Positions 1-11,007 of a DNA stretch of 64,000 bases are shown one piece after another. Every line of letters starts with the position of its first letter. Position 1 is the first letter of the stretch. The stretch is from Chalciporus piperatus (lineage: Eukaryota; Basidiomycota; Agaricomycetes; Boletales; Boletaceae), in contig JBBPTG010000019.1 in NCBI GenBank assembly GCA_038093975.1, forward strand, positions 186,001-250,000, written 5' to 3'. The translations under genes were made by a program, and so were the position numbers. The notes beneath the pieces were generated by a model that saw nothing but the letters and a program-made list of their open reading frames with translations, had not been told where the DNA came from and did not search any database.

Positions 1-570
1 CAGGGCTGTTGAGGTGGTGGGGCGCCCGAGTAGTTGTGTACAAGGTGGTGAGCAAGTCATGTACGAGCGAGCTGCATGCACTCGAAAGAGGGTGGTGGTA
101 GTGGCAGGAGGCTGCGTCGTGCACGAACGACTCAGAACAAGCCAATTAAAGCTCGAACAAAGGTGGTGGTGGCAGGAGATGGCAGCGGGAGGTGTCGTGA
201 AGTGGCGGCGAGCACGAACGAGCCGACGAGGCGCTGAAAAAGGCAGCGGTTTGTGCGGGAGGTGGCGGCCTGCACGAACAAGTCGTTCGAAAGGCTGGTG
301 GGGCGAACAGGCTGAGCGGCCGTGTGTGAGGTTAATGGTTGGGTCGCTTGGTGAGGAAAAAACACACCTTAGGATGCCGGCGGGGCTGTTGAGCCCACGC
401 CGGCCGCGTTTTTGCGTCGAGATGGTGTTGAGATTGAGGTAGGAGGTGGTGTGAAGTGGTGGTGGGGCAAACAGCTCGCGCGGCTGTGTACGAGGTGAGC
501 GGATGGGTTGATTCGCGAACTGAAACTCACCTTCTGATGCCGGCGGGGCTGTTGAGCCCACGCCGGACTC
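1..570. repeat. GC-rich palindromic satellite, copy 1
   Basis: GC-rich repeated DNA with two clear palindromic cores, at about 376-405 and 539-566. Each core has outer arms GCCGGCG/CGCCGGC and inner arms GGGCT/AGCCC around a 4-nt loop, so one strand can fold into a nearly perfect hairpin. A partial third copy lies at position 1. The same cores recur six times, in the opposite orientation, at 44,251-45,004. Open frames here are low-complexity by-products of the repeat. I see no gene. The unit is not one I can name. Confidence 0.8.
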
Positions 571-1075
571 GAAAACGGCGACGTGGCGAGTTCAACACGG
601 TCACGTGATCCGTTTTCGCGATTTTTGTACAAGTCCGAGCATGAGGAATGGCTACACATTATTAGGATCTCCTGCACTACTAATACTACATTTTTTTACT
701 ACACTTAGTACGCTTTTTTGTACACATTAGCTACACCCATCTATCCCACACTTTGCTACACTTTTGGTACATTGTTAGTACGCTTTTTTATACACTTTTG
801 CTACACTCAATGCTCATACACTTTGCTACCCTTTTTGTCCAGTTTTGCTACACCCAATCCTAATACCCTTTGCTACACTTTTGAGTATAGTTTTAGTACG
901 CTTTTTTGTACAGTTTTGCTACACTCAATCCCAATACACTTTGACACTTTTGAGCACAGTTTTAGTACACTTTTTGTACACTTTGATACATCCAATCCCT
1001 ACTATATACTTTGCTACACTTTTAAGCTCTATATAGACTTGGTAGCAACTCACCTGTGCTACTGTAGTCATACAT
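571..1075. repeat. AT-rich TACAC-type tandem array, copy 1
   Basis: After a linker that includes GGTCACGTGA and GTCCGAGCAT, the sequence becomes an imperfect tandem array built from TACACTTTT, TGTACACTTT and AGTACGCTTTTTTG words. The linker and array are matched by the reverse complement of 43,430-44,200, so positions 1-1,075 and 43,430-45,060 are two copies of one composite repeat in opposite orientation. The long open frames inside are artefacts of the tandem units. Confidence 0.8.
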
Positions 1076-2792
1076 AGGAAGTTATTCTCACGCACTGGAC
1101 ATTCTGACAAATATCACACTATTTTGGCTACAGAGCTGTGCAGTGTGCTACAGCCATAATCCTTTTTTGCAGATGCACGCTATTACTTCAACGCCAACCC
1201 GGTGGGTTATTCAAGCGCATCGCTGCTGATCATGAAATTGCTGTTCCGGGCCTTAGGTCCAATGTTCCGAGGAAACTTCGTGTGGAGGTTTTGGAAGTAT
1301 TGTGAGTATACATATATACAGGACTATTCGTCGTTCCACTTCGATCATACAGTCTACTACATATGCGCTTTGTTCTCAAGTTGTCGTTTCATCTGCTGCT
1401 CGTTCTGTACCCTGGCACTGCCTCGCCCTTAACATCATGCTTGTTTCCATGTACGATATTTCAAGTAGCTCAAAGTTCTTCCATGCGTCGTTGCCACTGT
1501 CACGTCTACCACTAGGAATCATTAGTGTCAATGGCAGACATCAAATTGGGTGAGGATGCTCCCAGATAAACATCGGCTCGACGCCTGTTGCAGTTGGACA
1601 TCTTCAATACCATCCGCCTCATGAAACCGATGACCCATGGACTACTTACGAGGATGCTGCCTCTCCTGAGCATCCAACCTAGTACTGATGTCGACAATCG
1701 ATCCGGGGGCGCGCTGAGGTCCGTTGTGAGAACTGGTTATTCGCTGGCGCCGGTCACGGTGCTGCGAACCATCTTGCCAGCGCCTCTTTGTACTCTAGAA
1801 CTTCCAGCGATTTTCACGGTTGATGAGGGTGTCAGCGAGGCCAACATTGGCTGAATGAATACAGGTCAGCCTGCGGTAGTGGCAAGATTGGAGCTCCGAG
1901 TCGGCGGCTCCGGCACCGTATAGGTTTCTAAATGCAACCACCGACTGCTCACTCTACTCCGAGTCGATGGGACATCAGTGACCTGTGTTCCGTTTCTGCA
2001 TCATTAGAAAGCCTCAGAGAGGAGAGTAGGCACTGCATTGCTGGAATTAGTTGTGAGTACTCCAGCGACGAGACTCCTCAAGAAAATGGAGATGCCAAGT
2101 CGTACTCACCATGACATCCAGGACTGCACCTCTTGATACAAACCCGGCACACCATTATTTCCCGGGATGTCACCCCGAGTTTCATGAGTCTAGCGGTGTC
2201 AATTTGCATCTTGGAGGCTCAGCGGAGTCAGCGCTCATCGATATGAGGCACCTCTGGCTATGAGCGCACATCATCTGCTCGATTGGACACATCCCACTTC
2301 TACATACTTTTTGTACTAACAGCTTAAGTTGTGGGGAAGCGGTGATAGCACTACGGTGGATTCTGGAAGTTGTGACTTGTAAGTTGTATGTAATGGAACG
2401 CTGAGAGAAGATTGCGTTGGGAACGGAATGTGGGCTGTCACATGTCACAATCGCAAGTCAGCGGGTTCCACTGGCAAGTTGAATCGGCTTCTCTCTCCAG
2501 CATGCTCTGGGGAATAGGGCGTAAGCTCTCACGAGATTTATTTATGACATGCTCACCATTTCTAGAGTGCCTCATGACAGGAAACAGCCAACCCAATCTA
2601 CTGTAACGGGTCGGTTGATCCATGTGGAGAATGGCTGGAAAAGAAGGTACACTTAATGTCCGGTCCAGGGCCCATCATCATGATGCGCTTGCAGTGTCAG
2701 CGTGCGTATTCCATTGTTTGGGTCTGTCACGGTAGAGATATAAGAGCGAGATGGAATTTACTGGTAGGTGAACCAGAATTGTTCAGAGAACC
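1076..2792. other. Intergenic, with a possible exon remnant at 1,172-1,303
   Basis: No complete gene is visible. At 1,172-1,303 (+) an open stretch sits between an acceptor-like TTTTTTGCAG and a donor-like TATTGTGAGT. It would encode a hydrophobic, aromatic segment containing FRGNFVWRFWKY. I do not recognise it, and no convincing partner exons follow, so it is probably the relic of a truncated gene. The rest shows no coding signal. The last few hundred bases before 2,793 should hold the P450 promoter, but I see no diagnostic motif. Confidence 0.4.
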
Positions 2793-4997
2793 ATGTCGTG
2801 GGCCACTTCTGCCTCTGCGATCCAACTCGCCCTCCTACTTCCGGCCACCGTGATCACCGTAGACGCCATACGTCGTCTTGTCCGTGATCGTAGAGAGAGA
2901 AACGGGTACCCCCTTCCCCCTGGTCCAAGTGCAGTTCCACTCCTGGGAAGTGTGCTCTCCGTGAACACCGAAGAACCGTGGATAACATACACGGAATGGA
3001 GGACGAAATACGGTGAGCCCGTGTTCAGAAGGGGGATTTTATTTTTGCTCAAGGGATTTAGGTGGTGTGATGTACGTTCGTCTCCTGGATTTGGACGTCA
3101 TCATCCTCAACTCGTTCGCGGATGCGACCGAACTACTGGAGAAACGCTCACAGATATACTCTGACCGTCCTTTCATTGCAACAATTGAACCGTGAGTATA
3201 CCCTGTGTATTTAGGCAAGTTGTTCTCGTCGCTTACTCAACTTGTTTCAGTTATGGCCATGGTAACAACTTTTCCTTGGCGCGGTATGGTGAGCGCTGGA
3301 GGATGTGCCGACGGATATTTCACCAGACATTCCGGGCCCAGGCTTCCCTCAACTTTCGCCCAATGCAGCTGCGCTTGGCCCGTCAAATGATTCTGAATAT
3401 AATGGACGATCCCCACGATTATCCATCTCATTTTTCAACGTAAGAGAGTTTCGTTGCTGTAGAGTGTGACTCCCAAACTTGTCTAGGTTCTCCGCCGCGA
3501 TAGCTATGTCTGCAGTATATGACTACGAACCAAGTCCCCGAAATGATCCGATAGTTTCCATCCTAGACCGTTTCGTCGAATTGTCCATTCCGGCATTGAT
3601 GCCCGAGAAAGCTGTCCTCATCAAAGCACTCCCGTTTTGTAAGATCTTTGAGTGAAGTACTTTGAAACCAATCTCACTCCGAACCCAAGTGTTGCATATT
3701 CCCGACTGGCTGCCCGGCTCTTCGATCAAGCGTACCGCGAATGATGCTTATGCATGGGGGGTCAAAACCCTAGAGGTCCCGTACGAGTATGTCACGAAGC
3801 GCATGGTAAATCTTCCTTAAATTTGCCCGCTGGACGATTGAAATGACTGCTGTGCCCTGCTGTAGGAGGCCAAAGAGCACATCAACTCCACCATGGTGTT
3901 CGACCACATCACTCGTATGAATAAGCTGCATCTGACAGACTCACACCGCTCCGATTACACGACTGCTCTTAAACAAGCCGCCTTAACTGCTTTCCTTGGT
4001 AGGTCTACCTTATGGCACGACTGATGGACTTGTCTGACACAAACACATAGGTTCTGCAGAAACGGTTTGTAGTACATACGTGCCAATGGCTCTGTCGCTT
4101 ACGAGGATTATAGACAAGCTCTTCACTGACGGTTTTCACACTTGCAATGATTCAACACCCTCAGGTCTTGAAACGCGCTCAGGCGGAAATCGAGGCTGTC
4201 GTTGGGACCGATCGGCTCCCTGAGTTTGACGACAGGCCATCCATGCCGTATGTTGATGCAATCATGCGCGAAACGATGAGATGGCAACCAGTCGTTCCTC
4301 TAGGTAAGACCCCGAAAGTCCGTCCACTCGTCTCACTGAACGTCTGTTAGTCCCGCATGCCACCACGAACAGTGATATCTACGAGGGTTTCTATATCCCC
4401 AAAGGCACGTCTCAGATGGGCGAGATCCGCTCGTTTAATGACACCTCTTTGACTTTAACAGGCGCAATGATCATAGGAAATATTTGGTAGGATCGATGCC
4501 CAACGCTGATTATCACGGATATTCACGATCTGTCGTGCAGGGCAATGTCACGCGACGAAACTCGTTACCCTGATCCAGAGAAGTTCATCCCGGAGAGGTT
4601 TTTGGACGCGCAAGGCGCGTTGATCGACGACAACCCATCTGACTTTGTATTCGGGTTTGGGAGGAGAATATGTCCAGGTGAGCAACTGCAAACTGGAGGT
4701 ATTTAATCCATGGAGATTCTCATCGTTCCCAGGCCGACACACTGCCGACGCGTCTGTCTGGACCGGCATCGTGACGATGCTGGCCACCCTCGATTTCAAT
4801 CTCGCGAAAGATGCGAACGGTAAGGATATTACATTCGAAACGAAATATCAAAATGGGGTCACTCGGTGAGTTCTCAAAGCCATCTACTTCAAGATCTCCG
4901 TTTTGATTGTTGCAGTCACCCGTTGAAATTTCCTTGTCACCTTTCTCTGAGGTCACACATCAGCAAGGCATTCCTCGAACATGTTCTGGCCAAGTGA
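2793..4997 (+). CDS. Cytochrome P450 monooxygenase
   Basis: Haem-thiolate monooxygenase, probably anchored in the endoplasmic reticulum by the N-terminal hydrophobic segment (residues about 5-25), which is followed by a PLPPGP hinge. Thirteen exons join in frame to 524 residues, a normal length: 2793-3012, 3062-3191, 3251-3439, 3487-3638, 3690-3805, 3866-3998, 4051-4064, 4114-4303, 4351-4404, 4462-4486, 4541-4677, 4733-4865, 4916-4997. Visible motifs are the I-helix GSAETT, the K-helix ETMR, PERF, and the haem loop FGFGRRICPG with the cysteine ligand. The intron at 4405-4461 appears to be GC-AG (AAAG/gcacgt); with it the frame continues as KGAMIIGN. The exon of only 14 nt at 4051-4064 encodes part of the I-helix. 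The gene looks functional. It lies 6 kb upstream of the PKS-NRPS on the same strand, so a tailoring role is possible but unproven. Confidence 0.92.
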
Positions 4998-5931
4998 CGG
5001 TATTATCAATCAGTGTAGGTTGCGGAAGATGGTCTCTGGTCTTCTCCATGGACTTTGTCTGTTGTATTCTAGCGACATGTGCAATCAATTCATCTATGTG
5101 ATAAACTCCACGTAGCTGAATAGTTGGCCACATCGTAATTTGATGTCAGATAGGGGGTGGAAATGCTAACGCCATTGTTGGCGCTGTGGACTGGCAGTTG
5201 TGATCCACTACTCCCGACGACTCTTCCTGTCCGATTGAGGGTATTGTGGCTTGGATCCACCGGAAGCGGGGAGCCGAGCATCAGCGGATGCCTTGCAGTG
5301 AATCTGTGAGTCCGACGCACTAACCAACCATTTTTTCAAGAATCTCCGTCCACCGGGTGCCAACTGACTAATATGCAACTGAAACTCCCCAATCAACCAT
5401 GGTGGGGTCTTCGCTCCAATGGCCATCTCCAGGTTTAATAACTAATCTCCGGTCCGATCTTCAGCACCGATCATCTTCAGCGCTTCAGCCTCATTCGCCC
5501 CGGCAGGGAAATTCCACCCTCCCTGGACCATGACGGGCTGTGGATGTGGGGTCTTACCTGCGCAATTTCGAATTTCGCATTCTCGGTGGATGTGCAACAA
5601 GATCCGCGCAGGGCCATATCATGATAACATCGCGGCGATGATCGATAATCGAGCGTCATGAAGGCGACACACTTTTGCGGGATTTGCGCGCCCTTTATCG
5701 CAGAGGGCCCTAGTGTATGATTCACGCTCGTCACCACCACGCCACCAAAAGCGCGTGCCACGATTTGATTTGCAAGGCTTCGGCGTATCGCGGGCGCCCC
5801 ATGATATTTCCTTGTTCGTGAGTCGATACGATCCATCGCGAGAACTAGTACTTTGAGGGTACTGCACCAAACAGTCATAAGGTTTCCTGGTTACGATGCC
5901 TGCTTTCCAACAAACGAAGTTAGCAAGGATT

Positions 5932-6682
5932 CGTAAGGTAGGCCTCAAACGGATCCATCCAACGTCACATGATTGGGTCGCCCGAGCGTGACAAATGAAA
6001 GAAATTGCGCAAGAATTCGGGGACAACACATAGGCAGAAATTACGATCATATAAATCTTGAGAATACCAATACATAGATTTCTATGATTCACAAGGAAGG
6101 CTGAATGTGATACACGGATGGTTGGCCTATTTTTTGGGTTATTCAGTTATGTCTGGCCTGGAGCAAATACTCCGACCATAGTCAAGACCGCCGCGGCGAC
6201 ACGGCAAGTGCGGCAAAGCACTGGGGTAATGAGGGAGAGCGAACGAGGCACTCAGAAAGCAAGACTGGCATGGGACACAAGCGGGGTATCATTACCAGGA
6301 TTAAAAACCTTCCATGGAAGAAAAAGAAGACAGAAAACCAAAACTTACAGGATACACAAAACGCGACCGAGAAAGAGAATGTCAGTAGCGTGGCTAAGCA
6401 GTCCAGCCTCTGGTCTAACGGATCCACTTTTCAGCATGGATTCCTCCCACCGAGCATGGACAATGACCTGGAGCAACTCGGAAGTGTTGTATAGCATTCA
6501 GTTAATCCATTCTCGTTACTCTGGTCATGCTCTCGACGCTTGACTTGCATACGAAGGTTTTGCGGCATGCGTCGCGGTGTTTCAACTGACCAGAACTCAC
6601 AATCGCTAACGACGCCCCGCTGGTGTCACAATCGTGTCACCTCACGTGAGGTTGGATGGATCCGTTTGAGGCCTACCTTACG
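5932..6682. mobile_element. MITE-like element with about 41-bp terminal inverted repeats
   Basis: The sequence beginning CGTAAGGTAGGCCTCAAACG at 5,932 recurs as its reverse complement ending at 6,682. The arms are about 41 bp with only a few mismatches. The 751-bp interval has no credible coding capacity, as expected of a non-autonomous DNA transposon. No clear target-site duplication is visible, so the superfamily is not assigned. A stem-loop-forming duplication is the alternative. Confidence 0.6.
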
Positions 6683-7274
6683 TTGTTTTTCTTGCATTGT
6701 TTCCGTCCACGTGATTCAAGTTGCACACGTAGGTCCATGTTATTTATGGGGATGGGCAACGCCCAGCCAAATTTGAACTCCGCCCGTGGATTCCTCGTCG
6801 CATAAAGAAGTGTCCCAGACGAACACCGACACCTGGAGGCTCAGGATCCACGAATCGTGAAAACTTTATATGGAGACTTAGGTACAAAATGTTAAGGTGG
6901 TTGCAACCAATGTAAAATATCTTTTGAAAGTGCAAGGTTGAACAGGGAATACTCGTAAAGACACATCTCCACTTCAAATTACCTATTTCTTTTACATCGA
7001 ATGCAATCAGAACATGAAAAAACTCACATCCCGATACAAAAACTTACACCCCGAATGCCATCAATAGTCTTCCCGTGGGGCGAACATCCAACACTCCATA
7101 TTGTGCTGACTAAGCTGATGCGAGCGTGCCATTGGACGCGTCAAGACGCAATCTAGTTACTAGCGCCTTCTCGTTCTCGTTCTCGACAACTACGACGACG
7201 AGAAGCGCTGACACCAATTGCATGCGTTGCGTTGGGGTTCCCATTCGTGATTTGTTCGTCGCCCTCACCCTCGT

Positions 7275-7682
7275 ATGTAAACGCGAACGGAAACGCGACA
7301 ACAACGCATTTCCGTTCGCGTTTACATGCAAGTACAACTCACTTGTTGCCCTCGCCCTCACCTTGTCGTCGTCGTCGTCGTCATCCGCGCTCGCGTGCAA
7401 AATGAAGCAGAATGCAAAAATGTGTTCCAGTTCATTTTGCACGCAATGCACTCGCCTTGTGCCTTCTCGCCCTTGCCCTCATCCAAGCCCTCACTTTGTC
7501 GTCGACATCGACATCACATCGTCACATCGTCATGCTCAGCGTGCAGGAGCAACAGCACAACATGCGCATTTGCGTGTTGTGCTGTCGCTCTTGCATGCTT
7601 TCTCGCTTGCCACCTTCTGCTTGTACCCGCGGGTATACCCAGCCAGGGTGCGGGTATGGCTCCCGACACCCGCGGGAGTACC
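7275..7682. repeat. Cluster of four inverted repeats
   Basis: Four separate stems lie within 410 bp. 7,275-7,293 pairs with 7,309-7,327 (perfect 19-bp arms, ATGTAAACGCGAACGGAAA). 7,394-7,406 pairs with 7,431-7,443 (perfect 13-bp arms). 7,543-7,565 pairs with 7,572-7,594 (about 20 of 23 positions). 7,623-7,634 pairs with 7,668-7,681 (CCCGCGGG core). All are unrelated in sequence. The cluster lies 0.75-1.15 kb upstream of the start codon at 8,432. Confidence 0.75.
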
Positions 7683-8431
7683 TGTGCCATTCCCTATGTG
7701 GTGAAGCAGCTCCCGGTGAATCCTCACAATCACGATTGGAAGAGACTCAGACAGGGGGATGAGCAGTAATCATCATCATCATCTTATCATTCAGTTATTC
7801 CATATTTTTGTGCCCTACTACTGCATTTTAACAGCCAATAATTACTCTGCCATCACTATAGATTGTTTACAGCACATATTTTACTTTTCTACCTACTTTG
7901 ATAGGACGAGCAGGTCGTCGAGTTTGTGTTTGCCATTTGTCCTCACCATACGTTGCTTAGTAATCGTCACGGTTTGTTTGCAGGCGTTGCCACTCCCCAT
8001 AAATATTATTTACGATTCGCGTGTTCGCATGATGCACCTGCCAGGGGCTGCCATAATATGTAAGCCTGCCTCGTGTTCCCCAACCCAAGTTGGTGAGCTC
8101 CGGTTTTCCGCTCCTTGTGTTGTTCCAACATTGTGTCGTGTCCCAGTGAAAAGGTGAGTCCACCGTCATCGTGCACGTCGAGATCGAACATTTATCTCAT
8201 GGCACGGGCGTTTTCGCGTTGACTCGGCCAGGGCAAAGGCTAGCTTCTCCTTCACTGCTCTGCACTGGTTGAAACGAACTGCGCAGGACGTTTCTTCGTA
8301 CAATCAGATCTATCGTCTTGGTTATCGCAACGTTTCCGACACGAAGCTCGACTGCCTTGTCTCATCTGCACGTACCACAGTGATCACTTGACACTTGTAC
8401 CTCGCGGATCATCGACAGCTGAGAAAACACA

Positions 8432-9925
8432 ATGTTGGCCACACACGCCGTTTCGCCACCCTCCGACCGTTCATCAAAGGCGACTGCAAGACCACATGGG
8501 CCTTCAAGCGCTCGCCCAGTCCTTACCGATTCGACCAACTTCAGCTCGCGCCCGGGCGGATTCAACGTGCATCCTCGCTCGTCAAAAAAGGTTGTTTATC
8601 CAACCTCTTCGGCTCGCACAGGCCTAGGTTTAGGCCCGAACGATTCTGACTCGTCTGCTGGACATATCCTGACCTCATGCCACCCTCGCCACCATCATCT
8701 GTCCTTTACACCCTCCCCATTCCATGTGATTTACAAGGCCCCGCCTACTGTCTCCGTCTCGCTTTCTGCTGTTTGTTCGCAGACTGGGCACCAACTCGGT
8801 GGCTCAAGGGTGCAGGGCTTGGAGCCGGATCTACCAGATGTGAGGAGCGTCGTTCCATTCCCAAGTACGCCATTGGATGGTAGTACGGACATCGAGATGC
8901 TCGATGGAACGCGCGTTCCGTCACACGATGGTCACCTTCTACCTACCCAAACTCCCCGCAAACGTCGTTCTGCGCATTCTTCCGTATCTTCCTCGCAGGG
9001 TAGTCTTGCAAAAAATGCCACCAAGGATGGGTCATCCACTGGGTCTACGAGGAAACGCGTGAGGAAAAGCCGCAAGCAAGTGGCAGAGATATGGTGGTTG
9101 GGTGTCCTCCATCGGAGTATCGTGCGCGGCATCGAGGCTCGCCAGGAGCTAGACGCTTCCAAGACCTCGTTTGCCCATCACGACTCTGACGCGATGGATC
9201 GGGTATTGGTTGAAAAGATACGGAAGAGACTCGTTGCCAACGGTTGTTTTGATGGACAGCCCCTACCAAGTCCTTTACCACAAATATCGTCTCCGAGGAT
9301 ATCGGTCCCGTCGTTGAACCTCGTGGCACCAACTAGGAAGACGCCATTGTTTTCGATCCCCTCCGAACGCTCGTCAGAGTTGGACCAAAAATCGGACATT
9401 TTTGATGCATCGATTGCCTCGTCGAGCGGGGCAATATCTTCCGAAACAGCTCGGCCTGCTAGGGTGCTACGTCCTGCGTCGCCATCGATCACCTCACATT
9501 GCTCTGTCCCTATCTCTCATCCTACGTCTCCCAGACCTCACGTTCGTTTCGAAATTGCACGACGTCACCCAAGTACTACCCCTCGACGATCATCTTCCCC
9601 GCCGGTGCGAACTGGTTCATCGCCTACACACGCGCAGACGGTCACGTTGACGATGCCGCAGATTGTGGCCTCTCTCACCCTCGCTCATCGCGAGCGAGGC
9701 AGGTCGAGGCCGCGGGGACGGATCTTTGAAGGTGGTGCGGAGTGTCAGAGTGACGAGACTGCTGTCGACCGTTCCTTGCCTCCAAGTCAGGTTGTTCGGT
9801 GTGACGCTGGTGATGCGATCCGTGATGAAGAAAGAGTGCGCAAGTCATTCGAAGCAAGTGGGAGACTATCGCGCGCCCCAGAGAGGAAGTCGCCGTTGTC
9901 TCGCATCGCGTATCTCGAGAGCTGA
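8432..9925 (+). CDS. Hypothetical disordered Ser/Pro-rich protein
   Basis: A single open frame of 497 codons from ATG at 8,432. The predicted protein is dominated by Ser, Pro, Thr and Arg with several basic clusters (TPRKRRSAHS, RKRVRKSRKQ). Between them is one short, probably ordered segment around IWWLGVLHRSIVRGIEARQEL (residues about 221-241). No enzyme motif, signal peptide or membrane segment is visible. Basic patches plus disorder suggest a nuclear or regulatory protein, but that is inference. The stretch 8,650-8,780, ending in TTTGTTCGCAG, resembles the 3' end of an intron, so the N-terminal part may be spliced rather than read through. I do not recognise the family. Confidence 0.6.
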   Translation: MLATHAVSPPSDRSSKATARPHGPSSARPVLTDSTNFSSRPGGFNVHPRSSKKVVYPTSSARTGLGLGPNDSDSSAGHILTSCHPRHHHLSFTPSPFHVIYKAPPTVSVSLSAVCSQTGHQLGGSRVQGLEPDLPDVRSVVPFPSTPLDGSTDIEMLDGTRVPSHDGHLLPTQTPRKRRSAHSSVSSSQGSLAKNATKDGSSTGSTRKRVRKSRKQVAEIWWLGVLHRSIVRGIEARQELDASKTSFAHHDSDAMDRVLVEKIRKRLVANGCFDGQPLPSPLPQISSPRISVPSLNLVAPTRKTPLFSIPSERSSELDQKSDIFDASIASSSGAISSETARPARVLRPASPSITSHCSVPISHPTSPRPHVRFEIARRHPSTTPRRSSSPPVRTGSSPTHAQTVTLTMPQIVASLTLAHRERGRSRPRGRIFEGGAECQSDETAVDRSLPPSQVVRCDAGDAIRDEERVRKSFEASGRLSRAPERKSPLSRIAYLES

Positions 9926-11007
9926 GCTCTCACCTCTACACCTCCACACGTCAAATTCTGGTTTGAGTTTTAAGCGTCGTCGGTCTTGTTGTCAGATGCC
10001 CACGCTATTGGGTTAGGGGCCCTGGCGTGACCGCCATGTACGCTACAGCTTTTATGACTCGTATGCCCAATAACTCCATAGCTTAATCGCACTCCCTCGC
10101 TTGTCGAGGGGTACTGTCATATAGTAGATTGATTCTACTGATCATCCATCATCCATCTTTCCCTGCTACCTCGTTGCACGCATACATTACATACTCGCGA
10201 CTCTATGATACTGTGTATCGATTAGTCTCGTCCTACTTCATTAATGTGGTTCGAGTGTGTTACACGTTGAGTGATGCACGACTGCCCGTACTGTAGTCAC
10301 TTTGGTGAAACCGATCGATCGATCGCGATCGGTTTCACCAATGTCCTCACTTCCTCACCAAGACAGTGACGATCTCAGGCATTTGTAGCACTAATACTGT
10401 GTGAGATGATGAATTGGCCGGCAGGTGTGGCATTGTCGTTCCTTTGATTTAAAAGCCGTGTACTATAGTAGTACGATCAGCCTAAGGGTACTCGTCCGAG
10501 AGATCTCTAGGGGAGAATTGTGGCTGTGATGTTGAACACAGAAAGCTAGTTCCGACGCGACTCCCGCCTCCCTCTAGTGTTCCTTGAAGTATTAATGATC
10601 AACAAGGTTGCAAAGCTCGGGCCTGTCTCTAGTTTCTAGTCTTGAACGTTTGTTCCAGCGCTGCGACGGTATGCCCGAGTAGGGTAGCTCCTTTTGGACT
10701 TGGGCGTTTCCCACGGCCCTACACCACCATCATCAATGTCAACTTTGATGAAATTTATGATGCTCCACTGCCACGTTCCTCAGGCTACGACACAGCTGTC
10801 AGATCAGGCCATCAGCATGATGCCAAGAAGTAGTATCATGCACAGCCCGTCTGTATCATTTCAACCAGTTTCAACCCTGCCAGTCGAACTTAAAGCAACC
10901 ATCGCATATTCGTTCTTCCCATTTCATTTCACCCAAAGGCTTTCTACTCGAATCATCTTTGCGTATACCCCCCTACTGGCTAATCATACCCCTCGGTTAC
11001 CTCCGCA
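9926..11007. other. Intergenic region upstream of the PKS-NRPS
   Basis: No gene is supported. A long perfect palindrome lies at 10,302-10,341 (listed separately). The last several hundred bases before 11,008 should contain the megasynthase promoter and leader, with pyrimidine-rich runs near 10,900-10,960, but I see no unambiguous TATA box. Confidence 0.5.
10302..10341. promoter_or_regulatory. 40-bp palindrome upstream of the PKS-NRPS
   Basis: Two perfect 16-bp arms (TTGGTGAAACCGATCG at 10,302-10,317 and its reverse complement at 10,326-10,341) flank an 8-nt centre that is itself self-complementary. It sits about 670 bp upstream of the PKS-NRPS start codon in otherwise non-repetitive DNA. It could be a binding site for a dimeric regulator or a cruciform-forming element. 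The sequence alone does not say which. Confidence 0.5.

Larger units (their letters stand above)
4998..8431. other. Intergenic region with inverted-repeat DNA
   Basis: No convincing gene. Open frames on either strand lack recognisable domains. Two structures stand out and are listed separately: an inverted-repeat element at 5,932-6,682 and a cluster of four stem-forming inverted repeats at 7,275-7,681. A GTC-rich microsatellite lies at about 7,365-7,382. The remainder, especially 7,770-8,430, presumably contains the promoter and 5' leader of the gene starting at 8,432. Confidence 0.55.

Noticed and set aside
718..1077. Tyr/Thr/Leu-rich ORFs in TACAC arrays (also 43,630-44,247 minus)
   Set aside because: Low-complexity products of tandem repeats that lack stop codons by chance of unit length.
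4051..4140. Frame-shifted, dead P450 at the I-helix
   Set aside because: A 49-nt intron at 4,065-4,113 restores GSAETTSSLTVF and the flanking frame, so the gene is intact.
5477..6092. Minus-strand gene encoding 133-157 residues
   Set aside because: No domain or splice support, and it overlaps the inverted repeat of the MITE-like element, which explains the related peptide at 6,640-6,680.
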